Shown here piece after piece: positions 1 to 11,545 of a stretch of 64,000 bases of DNA. The number at the start of each line of letters is the position of its first letter. The stretch's first letter is position 1. A program made the translations under genes and the position numbers. The stretch spans positions 868,001 to 932,000 of the forward strand of contig NC_085921.1 of NCBI RefSeq assembly GCF_035222485.1, written 5' to 3'. The stretch is from Podospora pseudoanserina. Lineage: Eukaryota > Ascomycota > Sordariomycetes > Sordariales > Podosporaceae. Under the pieces are notes generated by a model that was given only the letters and a program-made list of their open reading frames with translations, was not told the DNA's origin and searched no databases.

Positions 1-294
1 GAGCGTGCCCCTCGGCATGCGCCGCCGGGCAGAGACGCCGAACATGACTCGCACAGACGTCGGGGCTACTCGAGATCCAAGTCGAGATCTCCTGCGCGTT
101 CTCCACCAAGGCGCGATGGGAGAGGCCGCGGTGATGGTCCTCGGAACCGATTCAGGGACAGGGACGCTGACCACCCCAGAGAAAGAAATGCGCCGCCAGC
201 CCAGCAGCGGGCACCTCCGCCGCCGCGCGAGAGGAGTCTGAGTCCCTTCAGCAAGAGGTTGGCGCTGACACAGTCGATGAATATGGGTAGATAG
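1..294 (+). CDS. C-terminal part of an RS-rich protein, probably a splicing factor (5' end outside window)
   Basis: Frame 1 is open from the first base to the TAG at 292-294 and gives 97 residues without an ATG-led start, so this is the 3' end of a gene entering from the left. The translation is dense in Arg, Ser, Pro and Asp, with RS dipeptides (YSRSKSRSPARSPPRR near residue 23) and a poly-Pro stretch. It ends in a compact tail, SPFSKRLALTQSMNMGR, that is much less repetitive and looks like a conserved C-terminus. RS-rich tails are typical of pre-mRNA splicing proteins, and a CWC22-type factor or another SR-related protein would fit, but no folded domain is in view, so the identity is open. 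The stop lies 65 bp from the stop of the convergent cwf18 gene, so the 3' UTRs probably overlap. Confidence 0.6.
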   Translation, partial: ERAPRHAPPGRDAEHDSHRRRGYSRSKSRSPARSPPRRDGRGRGDGPRNRFRDRDADHPRERNAPPAQQRAPPPPRERSLSPFSKRLALTQSMNMGR

Positions 295-359
295 ATTGCA
301 ATAATTAGAGCGAATCAAATCTGGGTATCATATGCCTACTTTTTTTCTCTGCAAAACCA

Positions 360-1034
360 TCAAGCAACAATTTCGTCTTGCTCATCAAGCCGTCGGGCCA
401 ACCCCAACTCCTCATCCTCGGCCTCCTTTTCTCTCCTGGCCTCTTCCTCTTCCTCCCGTTCACGTAGTTTAATCCCCTCCACAATCGCCGCCCCGTCCAG
501 CATCCCATCCGCCTCCTTATCCTCACTTTCCTTGCTTCCCCTGTGACTTTCCTCGGCAACCTTCTTCTTCTCGGCTAATCGTTCTCTGACCATCCTCGCA
601 ATGGCATTATCCGTCCTCACATTCAGCACCTCCATCTTGGCGTTCAACTCTCTCTTCAGATCCCAGTTTGGTTTTTTGGGTTGGAGCTTGAAGAGGTCGA
701 TGCCCTTTTCTGCCGCCTGGGCTGCGTCGATGGCGGCTTGGCGGTTTACTTCGTCTTGGAGGTCTGCTGCTTGTTCTTCGAGGGTGGGTGCCTCGAGGGA
801 GAGGGTGGGGGGGGCTTCGAAGCCGAGTTTGGGGCCTTTGGTTTCGGGGTCGTAGTTGCGGCCGGAGAGGTGAAGGTTGGAGACTTGTTTTGTTGGGGGG
901 GATTGGGAGCGGGAAGGGGAAGGGGCTTCGTCTGATGGGGAGGGTGAGGGTTGTTTGCGTTTTAGGGATTTGAGTTTTGCGAGGCGGGCTTTGCGGTCGT
1001 CGGTTGCTGCTGCGAGGGTGGTGTGGGAGGACAT
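360..1034 (-). CDS. cwf18: Cwf18/CCDC12-family pre-mRNA splicing factor
   Basis: The gene has a single exon of 224 residues. Translation from the ATG at 1034 begins MSSHTTLAAATDDRKARLAK, a short basic coiled N-terminus that matches the cwf18/CCDC12 pattern (RKxRLxxLKxLKRK). The family hallmark LQPKKPNWDLKREL lies near residue 120, followed by a run ending in IARMVRERLAEKKK. The C-terminal 60 residues are Glu/Lys/Arg rich and should be helical. Known members are small subunits of the NineTeen-complex-associated spliceosome and act in the nucleus. The frame stays open upstream to 1502, but that extension is low in protein-like signal, and the ATG at 1034 begins exactly where family similarity begins. 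Human CCDC12 is shorter, at about 166 residues; the extra length here is the Ser/Pro insert near residue 30 and the charged tail. Confidence 0.9.
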   Translation of the reverse strand: MSSHTTLAAATDDRKARLAKLKSLKRKQPSPSPSDEAPSPSRSQSPPTKQVSNLHLSGRNYDPETKGPKLGFEAPPTLSLEAPTLEEQAADLQDEVNRQAAIDAAQAAEKGIDLFKLQPKKPNWDLKRELNAKMEVLNVRTDNAIARMVRERLAEKKKVAEESHRGSKESEDKEADGMLDGAAIVEGIKLREREEEEEARREKEAEDEELGLARRLDEQDEIVA

Positions 1035-1524
1035 TTTTGTTGTGGTGTGGTGGTGGTTTTTCGGAGGGAATTGATGTTCCTGGTGTTGTTTGACCGCGAA
1101 TTGGTTCGAGGTACACAGTCGCGCCGCCTGTGAACAATTTCCAGTGGAGGATGATGTTGGATGTGGGTCCCTGACAGCGGACAGGGAAGCTTTTGACAGG
1201 GTTGGGGGTGGGCTGCCGCTCGTTGCCGGCCGGAAGCTCTGCAGCCCCTCGCATTGCCGATTTTTTTTGATTTTTTTTGGGAGCTGGATGACTTTCTCAT
1301 CGTGATAAGAGAGACATTTCGGAGACGGCACCGGCGACCAGCGACCGGCGAACCCCCCTGAACAAATCGCTCGGGATTGCCAGTCGAACCACAACATGCC
1401 CAACCTCGACGACGAATTCGACGCATGACGACCGCACCCCACGTCCTCCCGCCCGATTCTCATGGCGCGCGACTGCATACCGCGCCGTCGCAGAGGCACC
1501 ACAATCGTCTAGTCGCATCCGGGG
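1035..1524. promoter_or_regulatory. Shared upstream region between cwf18 and the PPR gene
   Basis: These 490 bp separate the start codons of two divergently transcribed genes, so both 5' UTRs and both core promoters must lie here. A T-rich tract at 1261-1280 is the only strong compositional feature. I see no clear TATA box. The assignment follows from geometry and not from a recognised element. Confidence 0.5.
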
Positions 1525-4500
1525 ATGATACTGCGGGCCGGCTTAGTCGGCCGATCATGTCTGGCTCGCGCCTGTCAACGTCGGTCCCAGATACCCCTTA
1601 TACACCCCTTGCTGCCGCCACCACCAATATCCCAGACATCGAGAGTGCAGAGATCAGAGCGACTGCTGGCCCAGCTCGCCCGAGATGCGCCCTTCACCAC
1701 TACCACCAGATTGTCCTTCCAGAGCGACGACTCAGATATCATTCCGCCATGGGAGAAGTCTTTGGGAAAGGTCGACAGTCATATGAGCCCCGATGACATG
1801 GAGGAAACAGCCAAGGCGAATCCAGATCCTGCGAACAATGTCAGCGAGATATCGCCAGAAACAACACCAGTTCCCTCTTCACTGGGGCCGGAGGAAATAG
1901 AAAGGAACTATGCGAGCACAGCTGAGCCTGGGGTGGCTAGCCACACGTTCAATGATGCGGATCGGGACAATCAAGTACCCCAACTTGAACCCTACCGTTT
2001 CGCCGAGAGGGGAGGAAAGCTCGCTTGGGGTCCAGGTCACAGGGGCAACTGGTTGGACTCATGGGAGGCCAGGTTCCGGCCGCTGTACAGAGCCCTGAAG
2101 TCAGGGCGTGCCTATTCACGCATGTTGGCCGATGTGGAGGATTTCCCTGACTGGGGAAAAACAGAGATGCTTTTCGAGGCAGCCGAAATCGAGCAGGGGG
2201 AGTTTAAGGAGCGCCACTGCGGATTTGGCAACGTAGATCAGTACATGACGAAATGGATGGACTCGATGCTCTACCTGCTCCGCTACGACCCAGAGCTGGC
2301 TCCCAAATTTCTCCGGGCGACTTTTGAGGGGTTTCTGACGCCGAGGTGGGCGGTGAATGATACGGCTGAGTTCCTTGCCAAATGGTGCTCGTTGTCTCGC
2401 TCAAGCAAAAAGACTACGCATGAGCTCGCCGAAACGATCCGTCATATTCTGCGGACTCGCACTCTATACATGCTCGAGTTCACCCAACAAACGCTGTTTC
2501 TTCTGACAAGAGATATGGAGGCCGAAGCTCTGTGGAATCTGTATCGGGACCTGCTGCAGTACGCTCACCCGCTTCACCCCTACACTTGGTACACTATAGC
2601 CCGTCGTCTTTCTCGGGATCCGAGGTACAAGTCCAGGGCGTTGGATCTGCTGGAGGAAGCCATCACCAGCGGCGAGCTTCACGGCGACGCGCCCCTGACC
2701 ATGATGCTCAGCACATGCATCCTGGACTTTCAAGGTGTGGAAGACGGCCATTTAGAGCAGTTGGGGCGGCTGCGCCGGGAGCTGACCACACGGTTGCTCA
2801 ACCTGATCACGCCTAACAAGTATACATACAGTGTCATGGTCCGAGGCATGCGAGCTACCGGTGACTACCAGGGAGCGTGGACCATTTACCAGATCATGAT
2901 TGATCAGGGCATTGAGCCTGAGCAGTTCATCTTCTCCAACCTGCTAAACGTGGCAAAGCGCACCAACACCATCGAGCCTGTGCTCCAGACCCTGGAAGAG
3001 CTTGTTCCCGAGGCGCTGAAGAGCAGACACATCTGGAACGACATCATCGACTCTGTCTTGGTGATATCTCGGCAGCACGACCTCCAGCTGAAGGAGGAAG
3101 GCCAACGGAATGCGCATGCTGCGTTGACGTTCCGGGCCCTGCTGCTGGTCTATGCAAGGTTCTATCGGTACAAGGAACTCCAGTCTCTTATCCCTGTCAG
3201 GCTGGGGCCACCGTATGAGACAAAAGAGCAGGTTTTTGCGACTGCGACCTCGGATATGGATGTTGTCTTTTTGCGAAAGATTGATCTCATCCTCGAGCGC
3301 CTTCCTGAGCGGGTTGAGAAACCGGCGGTTCCGGGGTCGGATGTCATTAGCATTATGCTCAGGGGGTACACACGAGCGGTTTGGAAGGCAGGAGAGGTTA
3401 TCAGCTTTTACAAGCGGCTCAGGGCGAAGCTTATGCAGGGACAATACACCGTGTGTCAGATTTGTCGGGAGCAGGACAGCCGAGTGCATGATGCTATTTT
3501 GGGCTCGTTGCTCAAGATTCCAAAGTGGAACAATGTCGCGTGGGCTCCTGCGGAGAACTCCAAGAGAGCGGCGGAGAGCCGTGATGCGTTGCAGGCGGGT
3601 TTTGGTATTTTGGAGGATATGATTGAGGGTGCCATGTGTGCGGAGAGGGTGTTGAAGGAGGAAGAGGAGAAAGAGCTGTTGGCGAAGAGGATGGCGGATG
3701 ATGACTCGCCTGCTGATGAGGAGGCGGTGCGGACTATCGAGAGTGTCCTGCCAAGTCAGGAGGATGCTGTCTTGTCGGAACAAGAGCCTTTGCTGATCGA
3801 GGGGGACGATGGTCTACTAACTGAAGATTCAGCAGCTCAAGATATAATGACCGAAGAACATATTTTAGTCGAAGAACATCCACCACCAGAAGAAGAGCAC
3901 CGGCCAGCTGAAGAAGATTACCTACCGCACTCAGAAAAAAACCTGCCAACGAAAGATTACCTTTCGCCCTCAGAAGAAAACCTGTCAACGGAAGTAAACC
4001 TGCCAGCGGAAGAAAACCTGCCAACGGAAGAAAACCTGCCAACGGAAGAAAACCTGCCAGCCCAAGATGGCTTGCCTGTCAAAGATGACCTACCTGTCGA
4101 AGAGCAATACTTACCTGTCGAAGAGCAGTACTTACCTGCCGAGGAAGACCTATCGGTCGAAGAAAGCCTTCGAGGGTACGAAGAATACCTTCAGGCTGAA
4201 GACCTCCCAGCCGGAGAAGACTGCCTACCACCTCCAGAAGCCGAACGTCCTGCAACTCGGGAAGAGCTACAGCCAACTGAGGACGAAGCCCAAGAAGAAC
4301 CGCTTCTCACCACCGACCAGCCTCAAGAACCCACCGAAACACCACCCTTATCCGAACCCTCGAAACCATCACCCCCAGAACAACCCCGACAATCAGCCCC
4401 TCACCCCAGCAACTCCTCCCTCTCCTCGACCCAAACCTCGTCACCCCCCTCCACCCGGGCCCCCGCCCAGGCGCAGGCTGGCCCTCTTTCAAAGCCCAGC

Positions 4501-5157
4501 AGGCCCAATGGGCGGCCTTCCACAAAGACGAAACGTACCTCTACTCCATGTCGCCCGCCCCGACAATCTACACCTTTAATATTCTCTTGTCGGGCGTCAT
4601 TCGCGCCTCCCGCTCCATCACCAACGTCAAAGACTGCATCAAGCAGGCAGAAGACTGGATAAAGTACCTTGCCGATCACAACCTCCAGCCCAATTATCAC
4701 ACCTGGGCTATTTTGGTTAGGAACTGGTCGCGGCAGCAGCGGCCCGGGGCGGTGGCGTGGGCGATGAAGAAGATGGAGGAGGCGGGGTTTAGGGCTAATA
4801 ACAAGATGATGGAGGAGTTGCAGTTGTTGAGGGATAAGGAGAGGGCGTGGAGGGAGCTGGAGAGGTTGATGGAGGAGGATCTGGGGAGGGAGAAGGAGGG
4901 GGGAGGGAGGGGGGGAAAGGGAGGAGGGGTGGGAGAGGTTGGGGAGGATTGTGAAGGAGCAGGAGGAGAGGAGGAGGAAGTTGGAATTTGAGTTGGTGGT
5001 GGAGGATGAGATGTATGGGAATGAGGTTTATCGTGACGGGAGGGGGGGGGAGAAGGAGGAGAGTGATTGGGATATGTTTGTGAAGAGGGTGGAGGAGGAT
5101 AGGAAGGGGGAGGAGAGGGAGAAGAGGGAGGGTGGGGGGGGGAAGGCGACGTTTTAA
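1525..5157 (+). CDS. Mitochondrial pentatricopeptide-repeat (PPR) protein, coding frame changes twice
   Basis: The start is the ATG at 1525. The first 65 residues are Arg/Leu/Ser rich with few acids (MILRAGLVGRSCLARACQRR), like a mitochondrial presequence. Helical-repeat sequence follows; the clearest PPR begins near residue 430 (NKYTYSVMVRGMRATGDYQG) and continues into IEPEQFIFSNLLNVAKR. An acidic ExxLP repeat occupies about 3870-4180. Frame 1 then continues to a stop at 4660-4662, but the C-terminal PPR (APTIYTFNILLSGVIRAS, NLQPNYHTWAILVRNWSR) is in the frame shifted by -1, which is open only from 4281. That frame reaches poly-Gly at about 4890-4920, while frame 1 resumes with WERLGRIVKEQEERRRKLEF and ends at TAA 5155-5157. 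Known PPR proteins bind organellar RNA. Both switches could be assembly indels; the first might be a short intron, though I found no convincing splice pair. The overall family call is secure. Confidence 0.75.
3870..4180 (+). repeat. Intragenic minisatellite encoding acidic ExxLP repeats
   Basis: An 18-bp unit (gaagaaaacctgccaacg) recurs back to back between about 3971 and 4062 with few changes. It is flanked by more diverged copies and by a related 21-bp unit at about 4085-4150. The product is a run of EENLPTE / VEEQYLP-like peptides, acidic and probably disordered, inserted between two PPR-containing parts of the protein. Confidence 0.85.
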
Positions 5158-5640
5158 AAAAAGAAAAAATAAAAATAAAAAGGAAGGAGGGGGGGAGTGT
5201 ATATGTACTTGTATGAGAGGGTACAAAGATGTGGGGGGGTGTATATTATCTCAGATGTATATATGATCATTAGAGCCTTGTTTATTCTTGACTTTCAAGA
5301 TATATTGGGGCTTTTTAGTAACGTTGATTGTGAAAAATTTTGAATCACAAAGAGATGGAAACCCCAGCTTTGAATTACCTCATCGCTAGCTTTTGATTCT
5401 TTCCATCCCAGCTTGAAATGGACACAACAAGCTCGAAACAATAACACCGAATGCTTGGATGGCTGGTCACAAGTGCTTGGATAGATATTAATGAAAGACA
5501 TGTTCACAGCATTTCTCACGCAGTCCAAGGGGTCAGATGTTGACAGCAACAGAAACAAACAAGCTCTTGATATTTGAGCGTTGGGGTATCATTACAAGCA
5601 AAAATACGCCCCCCCCCTTTTCCACACAACTATCCCGACA
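5158..5640. other. Intergenic region downstream of the PPR gene
   Basis: An A-rich stretch directly after the stop (5155-5182) could include the 3' end signals of the PPR transcript. I see no gene or RNA in the rest. Confidence 0.5.
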
Positions 5641-5927
5641 AACGCCTCCAACCAATGCAAATTTGCCTGTCCCTCCGGTATCAACGCCTAAAACCAATGC
5701 AACTAGGCCTCCCAGACATCCTTTGACGCCTCCATTAACCCCGGATATGCGTAGAACAGATGAAAATTAGGCCTTCAAAAATGTCGAATAGGCCTCCCCC
5801 AAACATTAAACGACGCCTCAAACAAGTGTAAACAGAGGCCTATCAGGCATGATTTGATGCCTCAAACGAAAGAAAACAGGCCTCTCAAACATAAAAGAAC
5901 GCGTCCCGGCTTATGTTTTGACGCCTA
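5641..5927. repeat. Degenerate GCCT-centred tandem repeat
   Basis: Two short motifs alternate: ACGCCT followed by C/A-rich sequence (AACGCCTCCAACCAATGC, AACGCCTAAAACCAATGC, ACGCCTCAAACAAGTG, ATGCCTCAAACGAAAG), and AGGCCT followed by an ACAT-like end (AGGCCTCCCAGACAT, AGGCCTATCAGGCAT, AGGCCTCTCAAACAT). Spacing between equivalent motifs is about 42-44 bp in the better copies. The array stops at the stop codon of the minus-strand gene (5925-5927), so it probably makes up that gene's 3' UTR or 3' flank. Confidence 0.65.
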
Positions 5928-7643
5928 TCCGAACATGTCGGAGGCCTTCCCCTTGCCCTCATCGAGCTTCTTTTCCTTGTTCTCCTCCTCCGTCTCCTCC
6001 TCCTTATCCTCATTCTCGGGACCCATAACCCTCCGCACCTCCGGCCCCGTAAAATTCCCCGACTCAGGATTGTACCGACTATTCATATACTCTGTATACT
6101 TCTTCATAAACTCCTCCCTCTTTCGTTCATGATGCCGGGTTGCTGCTCCTGGAGGGGAGCAGCGCTCCTGTTGCGGGGGAGCAGGAAAAGAGGAGAGAAA
6201 AACGGGAGGGGTGATGGAAGGGATAGGAGGAGGGGGGTAACTCGGTGGTGGTGGCGGAGGAGTGCGAGTCGGCATCGGGGGAGGACGATGGGGTGAAGGA
6301 GGGGGGTTGCAGGAGAGTCTGCCAGGGACAGCAGAGCTAGCTTGCTGATGGGGGGGGAGAGGCGTTTTGGTGGGGGGGCGGTGGTGGGGGCGGATTTGGG
6401 GGGGCAAGTGAGATGAAGAGGGGGGGGTGAGAGGGAGCTGCTCCTGGTGGGGTGAAAGTCGCCTGTTTCGGTCGACTTGATGATGATGGGGGTGCTGCTC
6501 TTGTTGGGAGGGCTGCTCTGGCTGGTGCCGCTTGTTTGGCCGGTGCTTTTGCTGCTCTTTGGCCAGCTGGTACTTTTCGTACTGGTGCTGCTGCTCCTCA
6601 GCTTGATGGTACCGCTCTTTTGGCTGGTACTCTCGAGACCGCCGTTGCTGGTCTTGCTCGTCCTGCTGGTACGAGTTATGAGACTCATTGGACTCGTCCT
6701 CTTGCTCTTCAGTGACCGGCTGAAGACGCGGCGACGAGGGGGAGAAAGCCGGGCGGGGAGAAGGCGGCGGCGGGAGAACAAAGCTGGGGGGACGGAAAAT
6801 ATCATCCTCTTCGATTTCGTCCCAGTCGATGCTCAGCACTCGTCTGGTGGCATCCCGATAGGCTTTCGCCCATTCTTGGGTGCGCTCAGGCTCAGGAGCA
6901 AGCTCCTGGCCGGCGGCGGACGACGGCTCGGGGTCGCTTGCTGGTACCGGCGAGTCGTCGAGGGGAGGGAGAGGCGGGAAGAGTCTGTCCAGGTTTGCCA
7001 AAACGTTTTTGGCCTCTTGGGCATGCTGGGAATTGGGGGCCTCGGGGTGGAGTTGGCGGCTGCTGCTTGCCGCCGCCCTGGTGGGCAACTCCAGGTCGTC
7101 GAGGCAACGACCCAGTGGAAGGTTCGCCATGAACTGCTTGTAATCAAGCAGGGTGAGGTCGTTGTCGTCGGGCTCGTGGGGGTCCCGGAGCAGCTTTGGT
7201 TTGGAGGAGGGGGAGGGAGCGAAGACGGACGAGCTGGTGGCGACGAGGAGGTTGGAGGGGTTGGAGGAGGAGGGAACGGTGGTGGCAGCAGGAGAACCAC
7301 CCTCCTCGAAAAAGGTCGCCAGGCTCTTGACGGATTTGTGGCCTTTGGCCACCGCCGGGGGGGTCGCAGAGGGCGACACCTTGCGCCCGAGGTTCGAAGC
7401 AAAGGTATCTATCGACATTTGTTGTTAGAAAACTCCAGTCCAGTTGATTTCTTCGACTTTTTTTTGCTCTCAAGTAAGCAAACAAGTGAATCAAGTCGAG
7501 CAAAAAGGTGAATTTCGGGTAGTCAGTCGCAAAACGGCCGAGTTGCTCGACAGTCTTGACGTACCGTGGCTCCGGCGCGGGATCTTCCTCTCCAAGATGA
7601 GGCCGGCGATCGCCCCATCTTCTTTCTTCTCCTTCTTCTCCAT
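5925..7643 (-). CDS. Pro/Gln-rich disordered protein of unknown function, two exons
   Basis: Exon 1 is 7643-7565 and exon 2 is 7408-5925, giving 520 residues. The 156-nt intron has a GTACGT donor, a CTAAC branch point and a TAG acceptor, and joins KIPRRSH to DTFASNLGRK in phase. The protein begins MEKKEKKEDGAIAGLILERK. A folded-looking stretch with DLTLLDYKQFMANLP, AKNVLANLDRLFPPLPPLDD and RVLSIDWDEIEEDDIF fills roughly residues 105-240. A Gln/His/Glu-rich region, poly-Pro tracts, a helical segment (REEFMKKYTEYMNSRY) and an acidic Lys/Glu C-terminus follow. I recognise no domain. The poly-Pro tracts resemble profilin or SH3 ligands in cytoskeletal scaffolds, but that is only a composition argument. 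An in-frame ATG at 7418 lies inside the intron and would give a 497-residue alternative. Confidence 0.7.
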
Positions 7644-10600
7644 CGTCTGTGAGCGGTAACTGCGATGGCGTGCGAGCGCCTGGTTAGCGGTTGAGGTTGG
7701 TTTGCTCGAGCAACATCAAGACTTACAGAAGCAGCTGTGAACGCCGATGAACAGTTCAGAAGCGTTTTTCGAGAAGTCCCAAAATCTCAAAACAAATAAG
7801 TGTGTGCGAACCGCTTAGTCGCCATGCTTAGTCGTCCTGCGGTGCCTCCATCATCAGCTGCGGACCCGCCTGCCAGCCGCAGTCAAGCTGTAGAAGGCCC
7901 GGAGGGTTCCCAGGGCATCTGTCGAGACATTGGGGCTCTGAAAGAGTGTGCACAAGAAACAGTGGCTCTTTGGAGTCCAGCTCTTCGTGGAGGTGTCAGA
8001 GTACATTGTGACTGACGAAAGGTTCGTCAACGCAGTCCATATATTTAACTCGTTACTATCAACCTGTTGATCAGAGTTGCGGACTGTAGAGTGGCGCTGG
8101 GAGCGGCTGCACAAGACTTGTTCGCTACCTACCTCACATACAAACTACCTTATGGAGCCAACAGAAGGACCAACAAGGACCCGCTGCTCCATCTTCTAGA
8201 AGAGTTTACTTTCTGCTCTTTTGGGTGTTTGGCCTTCAGCTGAGGACATAGTCTGCTCTGTGAACCTGAGCACGGTGGAGAGCAGGAGAGACATGTTGCC
8301 CACCGCAGACAGCAATTCAGGGAACTGGGGCTGTTCTATACATTGGAAGAGAAAATATCACAAGGATTAAAGTGTTTCTATCATGTATATGAGTAGAGTC
8401 TTCTGTTGCTATCCAATATCAACAATTGAGGTGGCTCGTGCGTTCAGGGGCTGCTTTGCCCCTGAGCAGTTTGCCACCGCCCGGACCATCACCATGTAAA
8501 CAAACGTCAATCTTCACATTTGCCTCCGAAATATAGACAAACGGGCATATTTGACTCTTCAAAGTGTAGTTTAGGTTCATTAATGCCACGAGCGTACCCT
8601 CTTTCATCTTCATGTTCAGTCCCGGACAACACTCTCCAAGCACACAAAGTGCTGACATGCACAACAAGTGACACCCGTCATTGAAGATGACAAATGTCCG
8701 AGTGTGATGTTGTTCAGATCTGTCTTTAAGCCGCAAGCCATGTAAGAACCTAACCATAACGGTGGTGACGTGTTCTCGTAGCCGCTGGCACAAGGTCCAG
8801 ACATGGCCGTTTCCGGGGGTAAAGCGGTGTCTCAACCATGAAGAGGCATTGCAAGTGTTTACAACAAGCGGCACAGGAACTCACGATACAACACTTGAGC
8901 CATTCTCTGGAGAACTCTGGAGAGATCCACGTTGGCCGGGATCATGCTGACTGAATGCGACCTCGAGCCCTTCTTTGGCTTCCAAGAAGTGTTACACAGA
9001 CCCAGCGGCTACAACTATATCTTACCCTCGCCGTCCCTGAACATATAGCTCCATAAATTAACTCCCCAAAGTACCTTTCTCGTTTCCATTCCTCTTTGTG
9101 CCAGAATTTACAAAGGACAAGTGATGAAGTTGGCCCTTGATTCTGGCTCTGATTGGCGCTGACGGGTATCACCGTATCCATCGTATAAGCAGGCAAAATA
9201 GCGCGGTGACCCCTTTTACATCAACAGCGTCTGGTCCTAAACTCGCTTCCTCTGGCAATGACACTCACCCCTGATCCGATCGGATTTGCCAGAGGTGATC
9301 ACCAAACAGAAACACCAAGCTGAAATGGCCCCCATGGGCCATGGTCAGCCCCGAAGTCTTGCAACCAGATGCTACGGTACAGATCAGGAAGGTTGCTCCG
9401 GAGCTGAAAAGGCGCTGTCGATCACCAGAAGCACCACATGTTTGGAACCAGTCTCCCGGGGCCCTTTTGTCAGTTGCACTGCACCACCTAGCACTGATAA
9501 GCTACCTAACACGGGCAACGACAAAAATATCATAATGTCGCGGCAAACACCACAACCTCACACCGAGGAGATACTGAGCACAAATGTCAGGTCAGTGTCT
9601 TCAGCTGGGCAAGCCTCCAAAGGTCCAGACCTCCTGTCTTATACTCTCACCTTGGGTCATGATCTGTTCGTCATGCCACTCCTTCAGTCACAGGTCCAGA
9701 CATGTCACGGTAGAAGCCGCTCAATTTCCAATAACGCCAACGACGAAAAGCCGTGCCACGGCCGCCATGATCTAAAGGGCTCTTTTCCACACCATACTGT
9801 TAGGTGGTCTCTGGGAACCCCACTGCAACGTTAATCGTGCGGCGTTCTGTCAGACGCTTTGCTCCAGTTTTCACCACTCAACGGAAAGACGAAGATACGC
9901 TGCGCCGTCCCGTGCCATGACAACCGAGAAGGAAGGCACCTTACAGCTGATGCGCACACCCCACCATCTCACGGGTAGTCACCTCCCCCCTGCCTGTCTG
10001 AAGGATCATCTAAATGGAATTCCAACCCACCACCAAACACAAGTAAGTTCCCGTCACCTCATCAAAAAAGTCTTGGAATTTCCAAAACTCGAGAAATACG
10101 ATTGACTAGCATCATTTTTTCCAAAATAGCAAAGCGAGGGGAAAAAAAAAGAAAAGAAAAAAAAGAGGCGTGACCTGATTTTCTCCTTGGCTGGGCATAA
10201 TCCATCGTTAACTAACCCCAACTTTCTCGCCGATTTTCCTGTTTGGGAATGTAGACCCTTGTACGCCTTCTCTCTCGCCTTTTTCTTCTTTTCTTCTTGT
10301 TTGTCTTTTTTCCCACGAGCGGCTTGTCACGGCCACCCCCGCAATTGCCTTCCTGCCCAACTGCCAGAAATAATCACAGCAAACAATTTTCTTTTCTAGC
10401 ATTGCTTCTTTTCCATCTCGAACCGGCCGGCGTAGAGAAACAATGTGAGTGGTCAAATCCTCGACCGGCGAAGCGGGCATGTGTGCCGAGCTGAAGGATA
10501 CCTATAAGCCGAACCGACACGAGAGGAACTGACATGGTCAGGCACACACAGACACACACACACACTCACCACACACATATGCAGGAGACAGATCGACGGG

Positions 10601-11512
10601 CGGGCAGGTTCCTTCAGCTGGTCGGTAAGGTAGGCAGGGCTTGTGTTGCACCTCGACGAGGGAGAAAGGCCCTGAAACACTGCGTCTGTATGTAGTGTAC
10701 AGGTAGGTAGATGGCTGCTTTCGCTAGGCAGCCGTTCAAATGTCTGACGATGACGCCAGTCGCCATTAAGCAAAGGGTAACTTATCTTGCATCCATCGTG
10801 GACTTTTGTTTTTCTAGATACCTAGTCTGCAGATTCCAAATCATGTCATCCTTACCATCTGAGCCACCAGAGTAGAATTTCCAAAAGCCAAAGAGGGGTA
10901 CTGGAAAAGAATGCCTTGGCTGAGCGCCACTACACTACTCCCCACAACCGATCATCATCAAAGATGTTTTGGATCTAGAAAAAACAACCGGTTGATCGAT
11001 AGCTTCGAACACTGCAAGGAGGCGCAGTGACTGTGTGGTATGGACATACTGTGTAGGTAGACAGATGGATACAACCTACGTGTAGCTCAAGTCCACTTTC
11101 TTCCACCGCTACCTCCATCTCCATCATCAATCAACATCACCACGCACCAAAATGCAACCCATTCTCCCTCGTTCCCAATTCCACTTACCCCCTTCGGTGA
11201 CTACTTCGTCCTTTTCCCTCCAGATCTCCCTCCAGATCTTCCCCACCCCCGGGCGCTCGCTCACCAGCCGGCCCCCGGCCCCCACTGTCACCGGTAACTC
11301 AAACCTGACACCGAGAAGACCGACTGACAACACACACAAAAGACACCACTTTTTGCACAACGTTCATATAATTTTATTACAGATCTGATGGGTGCAAAAT
11401 ACACGACAGGAAAATAAGGCAATGCCCGAGACATACACCACCTTGGTTGTAACAAAAGGTTCTAGGCAGGCAAGATGCACCCGTCCGTCTCTGCGTGGGA
11501 TTTTTACCATTT

Positions 11513-11545
<33 letters not shown>

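Noticed and set aside
1035-1502. N-terminal extension of cwf18 from in-frame codons to 1502
   Set aside because: The extension lacks family similarity and would overlap the shared promoter. The ATG at 1034 matches the family start.
8425-9720. Possible diverged duplication suggested by repeated GGTCCAGAC phrases near 8801, 9632 and 9697
   Set aside because: The match does not extend beyond about 10-13 bases, so it is not evidence of a repeat or transposon.
9286-9834. A 182-codon plus-strand frame in the 7.6-12.0 kb gap
   Set aside because: Composition looks random and no domain, signal peptide or intron is seen.
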